This document shows, one piece after another, positions 16,903 to 25,170 of a stretch of DNA of 64,000 nt. Under the pieces are notes generated by a model. The model searched no databases, was not told the DNA's origin, and was given only the letters and a program-made list of their open reading frames with translations. A program made the translations under genes and the position numbers. The DNA comes from Thermanaerothrix solaris (lineage in GTDB: Bacteria > Chloroflexota > Anaerolineae > Anaerolineales > Anaerolineaceae): positions 682,001 through 746,000 of the forward strand of contig NZ_JAUHMF010000002.1 in NCBI RefSeq assembly GCF_032334255.1, given 5' to 3'. Each line of letters starts with the position of its first letter. Within the stretch, counting starts at the first letter, position 1.

Positions 16903-18242
16903 GTCAGAAAACCCCATCGGTTTTACCCCGTGCCAATCCCTGGCGATATGCATTAGGGGAATTTGGGTTAAGCCTGCCCGGTTTTGCGATTGGTACCTAT
17001 TTGGTGTTCTTCTATTCGGATGTGTTGGCGTTGCCGGTCACCCTGGTGGCGATTGCGCGGGCGATTAACTCGGTGTGGGATGGTCTTAACGACCCAATTT
17101 TTGCCCATCTTTCGGATCGCACCCGCACGCGCTGGGGGCGCCGCCGCCCCTGGTTGTGGGTGGTGTTACCTTTGAACCTGATTGCCTGGCTGGCGATATG
17201 GGCACCGCCCCGGTCTTTGGATGCCCAGGCCCTTTTTGCCTGGTTTTTGGTCTTTCTGTTGTTCTCGGAGACGGTAGCGACCATGAGTTGGGTCAATTAC
17301 AATGCCCTTTTTCCCCGTGTCTTTACGACCGAAGCACAGCGGGTACGTGCCAATGCGATTCGCAAAGCACTAGGTCAGGTGGCTTTGATTGGTGGAATTG
17401 CGCTTAGCCCCTTGCTCTACAGCCGATGGGGCTTTGCCGGTATGGGCGCGGTGTGGGCCGGGATTGGAAGTCTGGCTTTCTTGCTTTTCCTACTCGATTT
17501 TCGGGAGGAACAAGAAGTTCCTGTTGCCGAAGCCGTGCCAAATTTCTGGCGCAATGTTGGGGACTTGCTCAAAAACCCTGCCTACCGCCTCTATCTGGGT
17601 ATTTTTATGCTCTCGACCCTGGCTAATACCCTACTGATGGCCGGGATGCCGTTCTATGCCAAATATGCCCTGGATCTTGCCGAAGGGCAGACCTCGCTTT
17701 TGTTCGGTGCCGTCTTTGTGACGGCCATCCCTGGCGTAGCGCTTTGGATTTACCTCACCAGGCGTTGGCGTGCCGCCCGAGCCTGGCAGATCGCCTTAGC
17801 CTGGTTGATGCTGGCATTACTGCCTCTGAGCGCGGTTCGCTCACTGTGGGGGAGTCTCTTGACGGCGGCAGTGATCGGCCTGGGATTGAGCGGTGGTATG
17901 GTGTTGGGGGATGTTGTGCTCGGGCAAATCATTGATGACGATGCGCGCCGCCATGGTCAGCCGCGAGAGGCCATGTTCTACGGCTTGGCGGCAGTGTTGG
18001 CGCGGCTTTCAGGCTTACTCAACGCCCAAAGTTTTGTCCTGCTGACCTGGTTGTTCGGCTATGTGAGCGGCGAACAGCCCGGCCCCAACCCGGATGCGGC
18101 GTTTCGCTTTTTTATGGTGGTTATTCCGGGGATTGTGTTATTGCTGGCAGTTGGGATGGCTGGATGGTTGCGCCGCACCCTAAGCGCGGCTCAACCGGCG
18201 AGCATGACGCCTATTGCGTCCGTGAGCGATGTCACTGAATAG
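16899..18242 (+). CDS. GPH-family sugar:cation symporter (MFS)
   Basis: A 447-residue protein with about 12 hydrophobic helices. The GPH signature is seen early: NSVWDGLNDPIFAHLSDRTR, followed by GRRRPWLW. Such permeases (MelB, XynB-type) import glycosides, pentosides or hexuronides with sodium or proton. The ATG at 16899 is preferred over a GTG at 16893 because GGAGG is correctly spaced. It shares an ATGA overlap with the deacetylase gene; its stop converges with and overlaps rsmG by 11 bases. Confidence 0.9.
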   Translation: MSQKTPSVLPRANPWRYALGEFGLSLPGFAIGTYLVFFYSDVLALPVTLVAIARAINSVWDGLNDPIFAHLSDRTRTRWGRRRPWLWVVLPLNLIAWLAIWAPPRSLDAQALFAWFLVFLLFSETVATMSWVNYNALFPRVFTTEAQRVRANAIRKALGQVALIGGIALSPLLYSRWGFAGMGAVWAGIGSLAFLLFLLDFREEQEVPVAEAVPNFWRNVGDLLKNPAYRLYLGIFMLSTLANTLLMAGMPFYAKYALDLAEGQTSLLFGAVFVTAIPGVALWIYLTRRWRAARAWQIALAWLMLALLPLSAVRSLWGSLLTAAVIGLGLSGGMVLGDVVLGQIIDDDARRHGQPREAMFYGLAAVLARLSGLLNAQSFVLLTWLFGYVSGEQPGPNPDAAFRFFMVVIPGIVLLLAVGMAGWLRRTLSAAQPASMTPIASVSDVTE

Positions 18243-18948
18243 GTTTTTTTGCCGGTAGCCCCACGCGGCGAGGGTAGCCGGGTGGTGTCGCACTTTGTTT
18301 GCGAATAACGATCAGATACCGTTCCTCGGCCACGCCGGGAAGATAGACCGGAAGCACCTGGTGGAGTTGCCCGCCAAGGATGCGAATAGCGCGTTCTGCA
18401 CTTTGGGTTTCCGCCGGGCCGCTGGCACCTTTTTGGGCCAGCATGGCCCCGCCGACCCGCACCAGAGGTAAGAGGTATTCCACCAAAACCGGCATGTTGG
18501 CAACGGCGCGGGCAACCGCCCAATCGTAACGCTCGCGGTGGGCAGAGTTTTGTCCCAATTCCTCAGCGCGCCCTTGAATAAGAGTAACTTTTTCCAGTTT
18601 TAGCGTCTCCACAATATGACGACAGAAAGCCAATTTCTTACCAACCGAGTCCACCAGGGTCACTTCGAGATGAGGGAACAGGATTTTTAGCGGAAGACCT
18701 GGGAAGCCGGCGCCTGTGCCGATATCAATCAGAGTCTGGGGCGGGGGGCTATTGCGCCAGGCGAGGATGCAGGTCAGTGAGTCCAAAAAATGTTTGGTGC
18801 GGATGCCTTCGGGATCACGAATAGCAGTGAGGTTGAAGCGCGCGTTCCAGGCCAATAGTTCGCGCTCGTATGTGGCAAAGGCCGCGATTTGACGCGGCGT
18901 TAGTTTGATCCCAAGCAGGTTTTGGACATCCTGGGCGAACTTTTCCAT
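18232..18948 (-). CDS. rsmG: 16S rRNA (guanine-N7) methyltransferase RsmG
   Basis: A 238-residue SAM-dependent methyltransferase. The SAM-binding loop is LIDIGTGAGFPGLPLKI, with RFNLTAIRDPEGI before it and the later VTLVDSVGKKLAFC and ARAVANMPVLVEYLLPL segments diagnostic for RsmG/GidB. It methylates G527 of 16S rRNA; loss gives low-level streptomycin resistance in known bacteria. It is monocistronic here. Confidence 0.96.
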   Translation of the reverse strand: MEKFAQDVQNLLGIKLTPRQIAAFATYERELLAWNARFNLTAIRDPEGIRTKHFLDSLTCILAWRNSPPPQTLIDIGTGAGFPGLPLKILFPHLEVTLVDSVGKKLAFCRHIVETLKLEKVTLIQGRAEELGQNSAHRERYDWAVARAVANMPVLVEYLLPLVRVGGAMLAQKGASGPAETQSAERAIRILGGQLHQVLPVYLPGVAEERYLIVIRKQSATPPGYPRRVGLPAKKPIQ

Positions 18949-19004
18949 GCGCCGCCATTATACCGAAAACTGGAGTGCTTGGGGGCAGATGGTGAAAATC
19001 TGGA

Positions 19005-19241
19005 TATAATCAAGACATCCCACACGTTGTGGAGGCCGGCCACGGTGAACATATTGAAACGCTGAATGTCAAATGGATGGGCACGGGAGCGTGCCCTATG
19101 TGCAGTCCATTCCGTGGCGGCCCGTGGGCTTGGGGTGAAATCTGGATGGTTATAACCTCCTGCCCGTAGAGCAGCCCGGTGGTGCCAGGATGGGCTGCTC
19201 TACACAAAGATTAATCCAGTCTTTTAGGCAGGAGGTGACCG
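19005..19241 (+). promoter_or_regulatory. structured leader that can sequester the DsrE ribosome-binding site
   Basis: A TATAAT at 19005-19010 would start a leader of about 225 nt. Elements by eye: hairpin 19020-19032; an 11-bp helix with one bulged base pairing 19034-19045 with 19112-19122, enclosing the pair ATGGA/TCCAT (19073-19077, 19106-19110) and a 7-bp hairpin (19079-19085 with 19090-19096, loop GGAG); then ACCTCCTGCC (19155-19164) pairing perfectly with GGCAGGAGGT (19227-19236), the Shine-Dalgarno region, around a 12-bp hairpin (19166-19177 with 19192-19203). It fits no riboswitch class I can name. No T-run follows the hairpins. Confidence 0.55.
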
Positions 19242-19586
19242 ATGTCTGAACGCGATACGGTTTGGCTCTTTACCCGCTTTGGCTTGGGAGAGGGCCCGGC
19301 GGAATTACAACAGCAACTGGCGGTCAAGTATCTCACCTTGGCGTTGGAGGGTGGAAAACTACCGGCTAAGGTGATCTTCTACACGGAAGGGGTACGCCTG
19401 GCCTGCCACGGTTCTCCGGTGTTAGATCAATTACGCGAATTGGAAAAGCGTGGAATTGAACTGGTGCTCTGCCATACTTGCTTGAGTTATTTTGGCCTAC
19501 TCGACCAGGTGCAGGTGGGTGTGGTCGGGAGTATGGCCGACATCATAGAAGCCCTCACTCAGGCCCCAAAAGTAGTGGCGCTATAA
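19242..19586 (+). CDS. DsrE-family protein similar to the YedF C-terminal domain
   Basis: A 114-residue DsrE/DsrF-like protein. KVIFYTEGVRLACHGSPVLDQLRELEKRGIE and LCHTCLSYFGLLDQVQVG, with Cys residues at HTC, resemble the C-terminal domain of the selenium-metabolism protein YedF; the N-terminal TusA-like domain of YedF is absent. A sulfur- or selenium-relay role is a family inference only. SD GGAGGTGA is four bases before the ATG and is predicted to be sequestered by the leader. Confidence 0.8.
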   Translation: MSERDTVWLFTRFGLGEGPAELQQQLAVKYLTLALEGGKLPAKVIFYTEGVRLACHGSPVLDQLRELEKRGIELVLCHTCLSYFGLLDQVQVGVVGSMADIIEALTQAPKVVAL

Positions 19587-19617
19587 AGGGTTAAGAATTC
19601 TGTGGCCGGCCTGTCGT

Positions 19618-21090
19618 TCAATTTGATTGGCGTGTCTTTAACTCGCTTAACTGTCGTTCCAACTCGGCGCGCAGCACCTGGGGGTTGGCTTTGCCCCCTA
19701 CCGCGCGCATGACCTGACCAAAGAACCAGTTGACCAGGGTTTCTTTTCCCCTTAGATAGGATTGGACTTCGGTGGGATTTTCTGCCAGCACCTGGGCCAC
19801 CAAGGCGCGCAAGGCGTCGGCGTCGGAAACCTGGCGCAGACCCCGTGAGGCAATGATCGCGCCGGCTCGCGCTCCGCTTTGGAGCATCTCCAGCAACACG
19901 GCTTTTGCGGTGGTCTGATTTATCTCCCCCGCTTGGAGATGGCCGATTAATTCGACCAGTGCTTCTGGGGTGACCTTGAGTTGCTCAATACTCTCGCCGC
20001 TCTCGTTCATCCAGGCAAACAGTTCGCCCAGGATCCAATTGGCAATCGTACGGGGTGAGAGAGAAGGGGCGGCCCGGACGGCGGTTTCAAAATAGTCTGC
20101 AACAGCACGTTCGTTGACCAAAAGTGCCGCATCCGCCGGGGGTAGTTCATAAATCTCGATAAAACGCCTTCGGCGCACGTGGGGCAGTTCGGGGAGTGCA
20201 GCACGCACCTCGGTGATCCAGGATTCTTCGATAACCAGGGGCGGCAGATCTGGCTCGGGGAAGTAGCGGTAATCGTGGGCTTCTTCTTTGCTCCGTTGGG
20301 AATAGGTGCACCCTTTTGTTTCATCCCATCCCAAGGTTTCTTGCTCTACACGCTCTCCCTGGTCGAGCAGGCGGCTTTGGCGTTCAATCTCGTATGCCAC
20401 AGCCCGTTCCAAAGCGCGGAAACTGTTCAGGTTCTTGATCTCGACCCGTGTTCCCAACTGCTGACTTCCTTTGGGGCGCACCGAGACGTTGGCTTCGAAG
20501 CGGATAACGCCCTTTTCCATGTCACCGGAATTGACTCCCAGGTAGCGCAAGAGGGTGCGCAATGCCATCGCATAAGCCCGCACTTCTTCCACACTGAACA
20601 GGTCGGGTTCGGAGACGATTTCTAAGAGCGGCACGCCGGCGCGGTTGAGATCCACCAGCGAATAGGTTGTGCCGTCTGTGGCGGTGACATGCGTCAGTTT
20701 GCCGGTATCCTCTTCTAGATGCACCCGCCGAATGCTCACCACCCGTTCACCGGTGCTGGTAAAGATGGGTAAGCGACCGTGCTGAGCCAGGGGATATTCG
20801 TATTGCGATATCTGGTAGCCCTTGGGCAAATCGGGGTAGAAATAATTTTTGCGCGCGAAAAGGCTGTGGGTCGCGATCTCACAATCCAGGGCTAGCGCCA
20901 CCCGCAGGGCGTATTCTACCGCGCGCTGGTTGATCACTGGCAGGACGCCCGGCATTCCGGCGCACACCGGACAGACCGCGGTGTTGGGTTCAGCCTGGGT
21001 GGCATCCACGACCGGACAGGCGCAAAACATCTTGGAACGGGTTTGAAGTTCGGCATGAACTTCCAATCCGATGACAGGCTCGAATTCCAT
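19618..21090 (-). CDS. gatB: Asp-tRNA(Asn)/Glu-tRNA(Gln) amidotransferase subunit B
   Basis: A 490-residue GatB beginning EFEPVIGLEVHAELQT. Landmarks: zinc site CVCPVCAGMPGVLPVIN-type segment, FARKNYFYPDLPKGYQISQYEYPLA, HLEEDTGKL, DLNRAGVPLLEIVSEPD, RFEANVSVRP and EIKNLNSFRALERAV; then the helical and C-terminal Yqey-like tRNA-binding domains. It phosphorylates and transamidates misacylated tRNA together with GatA and GatC, which are not in the window. The ATG at 21090 is used instead of 21102 since the conserved start follows it. Confidence 0.97.
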   Translation of the reverse strand: MEFEPVIGLEVHAELQTRSKMFCACPVVDATQAEPNTAVCPVCAGMPGVLPVINQRAVEYALRVALALDCEIATHSLFARKNYFYPDLPKGYQISQYEYPLAQHGRLPIFTSTGERVVSIRRVHLEEDTGKLTHVTATDGTTYSLVDLNRAGVPLLEIVSEPDLFSVEEVRAYAMALRTLLRYLGVNSGDMEKGVIRFEANVSVRPKGSQQLGTRVEIKNLNSFRALERAVAYEIERQSRLLDQGERVEQETLGWDETKGCTYSQRSKEEAHDYRYFPEPDLPPLVIEESWITEVRAALPELPHVRRRRFIEIYELPPADAALLVNERAVADYFETAVRAAPSLSPRTIANWILGELFAWMNESGESIEQLKVTPEALVELIGHLQAGEINQTTAKAVLLEMLQSGARAGAIIASRGLRQVSDADALRALVAQVLAENPTEVQSYLRGKETLVNWFFGQVMRAVGGKANPQVLRAELERQLSELKTRQSN

Positions 21091-21177
21091 GTTATTCCTC
21101 ACCCTGGATGACCTTGATCCCGACTTTCTGAAGCCGGCTTTCGCGTGATTTTACCACTAAACCCATTCCACTCCGGC

Positions 21178-22617
21178 TTATTGATAGTTCCAGATCAGAT
21201 AACTGTCACTGGTGCAGATGGGTTGGTCGGAGGGGAGGGAGAGGCAGACCTGATAGGCAATAACACTGCCGTTAGGTTGTTCAGGGGTGATCGGGGCAAT
21301 GCTCAGACGGGCACGCCCTTGTGCATCGGTAGGCGGAAGGCGGTATTCCAGCCGCGTGCCATCGGCCAGGGTGAGCCACAGCCGTGATTCGATCCCTGCT
21401 AACGGATGGTTATTGCGTGCATCTAAAACGACGATCTCAAACGACTGCGGCTGATCAGCAGGCAGGCGAGTTGCCGCGGTGCTGACAAGGAGGCGAATGC
21501 TCTGGGGCGTATAAACCAATGGGAGATCGTTGCTTTCGGGTTGGAGACGGCGCAGGTATTCCAACCCCAAGGGTAACAAGCGCACTCGCAGACTAGGGGC
21601 GGCGGTGTGATCGTACAGCAGGCAATAATTCTCAAAACACTGGCGGTAACGGTTATTCCCCACGGCGGCGATCTCTTCCAGTGGATTACCGGAGATTTCC
21701 CGCCCACCGTGCAGGGCGATGAACTCATCAAACACTTTTGGAACATGAAACCCCAGATCTTCATGAACCGGGTAGAAGACCATACCATCCACTTCGCCGT
21801 AAATTTGTGGCCCGGGCGGATAATCCGGGAACCCGAGCATGCGGCTGAGCGGGCGCAGGCGCATGGCGTTCAGGTTATCGGCGGGGGCGTAGAGGACGAC
21901 CGCTTCGTAGATTTGCTCAATGGCACCATCGGGCGCCTGATAAGGCTCGCTGAGCGGTTGCCCGAAAGCGGCCACTCCCCCCAGGCGTGCTAAGCGCGAA
22001 AGGAACGGCTGGGAAACCTCGTTCGCCTGTGAAGTTACAATACCGTTGAGGGGTGCTTGGTAGCGGCAATGGGCATCACAAGCAAATACTCCATACGCCA
22101 ATAAGTGCACATTTCCGGGAGGCTCATCTAAATTGCGATAAAAGCCCACATTCTCGAAGTATTGCTCGATGCGATTGTGGGTGGCATTATAACGGGGTTG
22201 AGTGAGAGGGTGGCCGGCGTAGAGCGAACCGCCCAAACGATCATATAAAGGCACAAACTCTTCATAGATCAAATAGCCGTTGATAATGGTGCCATCACCG
22301 GAGACCAGGCCGGGGTCTTCGCGCAAATTGAGCACTTGCCCCAAGGGAAAGAGGTAAAAACGTTTGCGGTCCTCGGCGTAGGGGTTAAAGCACATCAGGA
22401 CATTTTGGGTGTATTGGCACAGGTTAGCCTCGAAGCGAAATGCGCGGGTGATCGCCGGCCCAAGTAAGGGTTCGCCACCCAGCATCCGGTAAAACTCGCG
22501 AAACACCGGGTCAACCTCAAATACCCCGGGTTGGGGTGTAGGTTGAGGTTGGGTTGGAGCACAGGCAACCAAAACCAGGACAGCGAGAAACGGTAACATA
22601 CGAAACGCGCGCTTCAT
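21178..22617 (-). CDS. secreted lipoprotein with repeated YFE-type motifs
   Basis: A 479-residue exported lipoprotein. A basic start, hydrophobic stretch and lipobox LVAC give acylation at about Cys19, followed by a Pro/Gln/Thr linker. Internal repeats are seen: YRMLGGEPLLGPAIT, YDRLGGSLYAGHPLTQP, RLARLGGVAAFGQPLSEP, each followed by an RIEQYFENVGF or AIEQIYEAVVLY strand. This resembles a widespread Chloroflexi surface repeat. A carboxy-terminal Ig-like domain is likely (VLDARNNHPLAG). The function is unknown. No catalytic motif was recognised. Confidence 0.75.
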   Translation of the reverse strand: MKRAFRMLPFLAVLVLVACAPTQPQPTPQPGVFEVDPVFREFYRMLGGEPLLGPAITRAFRFEANLCQYTQNVLMCFNPYAEDRKRFYLFPLGQVLNLREDPGLVSGDGTIINGYLIYEEFVPLYDRLGGSLYAGHPLTQPRYNATHNRIEQYFENVGFYRNLDEPPGNVHLLAYGVFACDAHCRYQAPLNGIVTSQANEVSQPFLSRLARLGGVAAFGQPLSEPYQAPDGAIEQIYEAVVLYAPADNLNAMRLRPLSRMLGFPDYPPGPQIYGEVDGMVFYPVHEDLGFHVPKVFDEFIALHGGREISGNPLEEIAAVGNNRYRQCFENYCLLYDHTAAPSLRVRLLPLGLEYLRRLQPESNDLPLVYTPQSIRLLVSTAATRLPADQPQSFEIVVLDARNNHPLAGIESRLWLTLADGTRLEYRLPPTDAQGRARLSIAPITPEQPNGSVIAYQVCLSLPSDQPICTSDSYLIWNYQ

Positions 22618-22694
22618 GCGAATTGTTGGTTGATTCTCCCCGCTCATTGCTCCCCTATCCACTCAACCCAGGAATGATGAAGAGGATTTCTGGA

Positions 22695-23663
22695 TCATCG
22701 CGCCGCCTCCCGTTCGCCCCCTTTCCCATTCCCATTGCGTCGCTTCAGGCGGGGATCTCGTTCTAGGGTAAGGCGCAACCCTTCTTCAAGGCTTACTCGT
22801 GGGCGGTAGCCGAGTTTTTCAGCCGCTAGGCGGATGTCGGCACACAGGCGGGCGGGGCCGCTATCGGCACGCGGATTATAGACCACCTCGGGCTGTGTAC
22901 CGGTAATCTCAAGCACCAGGCGCACCAATTCGCGTACGCTGGTCTCACGTCCACTGCCCACATTGATAATGGTTTGATCTACCCCATTAGCGGTGGCTGC
23001 TGCGAGCATGGCTTCGACCACATCGTCCACATAGACATAGTCGCGCGTTTGCGAGCCATCGCCATGGACAACCAACGTGCCTTCCTGAACCGCTTGACGC
23101 AGGAAGTTCGGCACCACCGGGGCGTGCACCGGGGGGAGATGCTGACCCGGTCCGTAAGCATTGAAGACGCGCAGGCACACCGTTTCGATTCCCCACAGGG
23201 CGCCGATGGTGCGCACGTAGTACTCTGCAGCCAGTTTAGAAACAGCGTAAGGTGAACGAGGGTTAGGAACCGCATCCTCACGCACTGGCTGTTGTTCTTG
23301 ATAACCGTAGACCGCCCCTGAGGAAATGAATACTACCCGCCGCACGCCCACGTCGCGCATGGCTTCCATTAAGGTGACCGTCCCCCCAACATTGACGTGA
23401 TTGTATTCGCGGGGGTAAAGGATGGATTCTGGAACCAGGACCCGCGCTGCCAAGTGATAGACACAGTCCACCTCTTGGAGCAATGTCCATAACTTGGGAC
23501 GGTCATTGATATCGCCCCGGGTGAAGTGAACCTCGGGGGATAAGGTGGCTGGGTCACCGGTGGAACAATCGTCCAGGCCGACGACGGTATGACCTTCTGC
23601 GACCAAGCGGTTAGCCAGTGCTGAACCCAGGAAACCGGCGGCTCCAGTAACCAAAAAACGCAT
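22695..23663 (-). CDS. NAD-dependent nucleotide-sugar epimerase (GalE/WbpP-like SDR)
   Basis: A 322-residue extended SDR. The NAD-binding motif GAAGFLG is at residues 7-13, the catalytic Tyr-Lys pair lies in SPYAVSKLAAE, and GNVGSGRE-type and PRADSGPARLCADI C-terminal segments mark UDP-glucose 4-epimerase/dTDP-glucose-like enzymes. It likely interconverts UDP-sugars for cell-surface glycans. The ATG at 23663 is preferred to 23675 as the Rossmann strand begins MRFLVTG. A TATAAT (minus strand) lies at 23693-23698. Confidence 0.9.
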   Translation of the reverse strand: MRFLVTGAAGFLGSALANRLVAEGHTVVGLDDCSTGDPATLSPEVHFTRGDINDRPKLWTLLQEVDCVYHLAARVLVPESILYPREYNHVNVGGTVTLMEAMRDVGVRRVVFISSGAVYGYQEQQPVREDAVPNPRSPYAVSKLAAEYYVRTIGALWGIETVCLRVFNAYGPGQHLPPVHAPVVPNFLRQAVQEGTLVVHGDGSQTRDYVYVDDVVEAMLAAATANGVDQTIINVGSGRETSVRELVRLVLEITGTQPEVVYNPRADSGPARLCADIRLAAEKLGYRPRVSLEEGLRLTLERDPRLKRRNGNGKGGEREAAR

Positions 23664-23711
23664 TGAACCTCGCAAGGGGTGGGCTAAAACTTATTATAGC
23701 ATCAAGCGCGT

Positions 23712-25058
23712 TTAGTGGGCGACACCCAACAGCCCCATAGCCTCAAGCATTTCCTCATTGGTCGCAAAGCGATAGTCGTCTAGACCCAGTGCCCGCGCGC
23801 GTTCGGCTTCGGCCTGATAAAGGCGTTCGAGATGCTCTTTGGTGACCACGGGGTGAGATAGCATGTGGATGGCTTGTTCGATGTGCGGCAGAAGGGACTC
23901 GGATAAAGGGGAAAGGGTGGCGAGATAGCTCAAAATGGCACGTGCGGCATTGACACCATCTTTGCGCGCCGTGCCTACCAATCCGCTACTGGCCTTGCGC
24001 GACCAGCCGGCTACAAAAACCCCTTTGATGGGTTCATTGCGTTCGCTGTCATATGCCTCGTAGGATTCGCCCTCAATTGGAAAACGCGGATGGGGATTTT
24101 TATCGTACTCGTAACGGTGGACGGGAAGACCCAGGGTCTCATCTACCCGATCCCCAATGGCAAAGATGACCGTATCCACCGGCATAACCCAGGTATGTCC
24201 CAGGCCCTTAGCGACAACCTCACCGTTTTGGAGCACCAGGGTGTTATCTTCAAGTTCGATCCCCCCCACGGCGCCTTGGCCATTGTCCAGAATGCGACGG
24301 GGGGAAGCCAGGAAGCGAATCCATAACCGTGTCGGCGAACGCTTGGGGCCAGCTTTGGTTATGGCATTGCGTACCAATTCTCGTGAGGTTTCAGGGTCTT
24401 GCCCTAGTGCACGCATAACGGGGGCAACTCGTTCCAGTTCGGCTTCGAACGCATCCCAATCCAGATTAGCGGCCACCATTTCCAGCTCACGACGATCGAA
24501 TTTCACCTCTTTAGGCCCGCGCCGTACAATAGCGACCACCTCATCCACGCGGCAAACGTCAATCAAGTAGTGGGCGACATCTACCATGACGTTGCCGCCC
24601 CCGACAATGGCTACTTTTTTACCGATCTTATAAGTGCGCTGGCTATAAGGGGGGAGTTTGTTATAATGATACACGATGTCCTTGGCGTGATAGACCCCTT
24701 CCAGAGTTTCGCCGGGTAACCCCAACCATTTGGTGCCTTGAGCGCCAACGGCGACCAAAATGGCCTGGAAGCCTAACTGGCGTAGGTCATCTAGTGTAAA
24801 ATCACCCTCACGTCCGATGCGGACGTTGCCATAGTAATGGACTTCGGGTAACGAAAGGATCTGCTGAAATTGAGCGCGCAGGCCGTTTTTGAGACGCAAT
24901 TTATCCGGGTAGATGCCATATTCAGCCAATCCACCGGGGCGGATATCACGGTTGAACAAAACGACCTGTACCCCGTTTTCGGCCAGATGCTGCGCGGCGT
25001 AAAGGCCGGCTGGGCCGGCACCAGCAATAGCAACCCAATAGCGATTTTCGAGGCTCAT
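23712..25058 (-). CDS. FAD-dependent NAD(P)H oxidoreductase (adrenodoxin reductase/GltD-like)
   Basis: A 448-residue flavoprotein: FAD-binding GAGPAGLYAA (13-22), GGLAEYGIYPDK active-site segment, second Rossmann fold VAIVGGGNVMVDVA for NAD(P), and a C-terminal GVFVAGWSRKASSGLVGTARKDG that closes on the flavin. This architecture matches ferredoxin-NADP reductase FprA and the small subunit of glutamate synthase. There is no N-terminal iron-sulfur cluster motif. A role in electron transfer to ferredoxin is inferred. The gene is divergent from the M16 peptidase pair. Confidence 0.88.
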   Translation of the reverse strand: MSLENRYWVAIAGAGPAGLYAAQHLAENGVQVVLFNRDIRPGGLAEYGIYPDKLRLKNGLRAQFQQILSLPEVHYYGNVRIGREGDFTLDDLRQLGFQAILVAVGAQGTKWLGLPGETLEGVYHAKDIVYHYNKLPPYSQRTYKIGKKVAIVGGGNVMVDVAHYLIDVCRVDEVVAIVRRGPKEVKFDRRELEMVAANLDWDAFEAELERVAPVMRALGQDPETSRELVRNAITKAGPKRSPTRLWIRFLASPRRILDNGQGAVGGIELEDNTLVLQNGEVVAKGLGHTWVMPVDTVIFAIGDRVDETLGLPVHRYEYDKNPHPRFPIEGESYEAYDSERNEPIKGVFVAGWSRKASSGLVGTARKDGVNAARAILSYLATLSPLSESLLPHIEQAIHMLSHPVVTKEHLERLYQAEAERARALGLDDYRFATNEEMLEAMGLLGVAH

Positions 25059-25170
25059 CGCGTTCTCCTGGGGGTCAGTTGTGGCATTCCGATTTTATTA
25101 TAAATGAACTTCGAATTGATAATACCGGGTAACTTAGGCATGATTTATAAAAAAGGAGGCTCTGAGCATC

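Noticed and set aside
18949..19241. tRNA-Sec, SRP RNA or 6S RNA in the leader before the DsrE gene
   Set aside because: No UCA anticodon arm, no CCA end, no conserved SRP loop, and the 3-prime part pairs with the ribosome-binding site, which fits a leader better.
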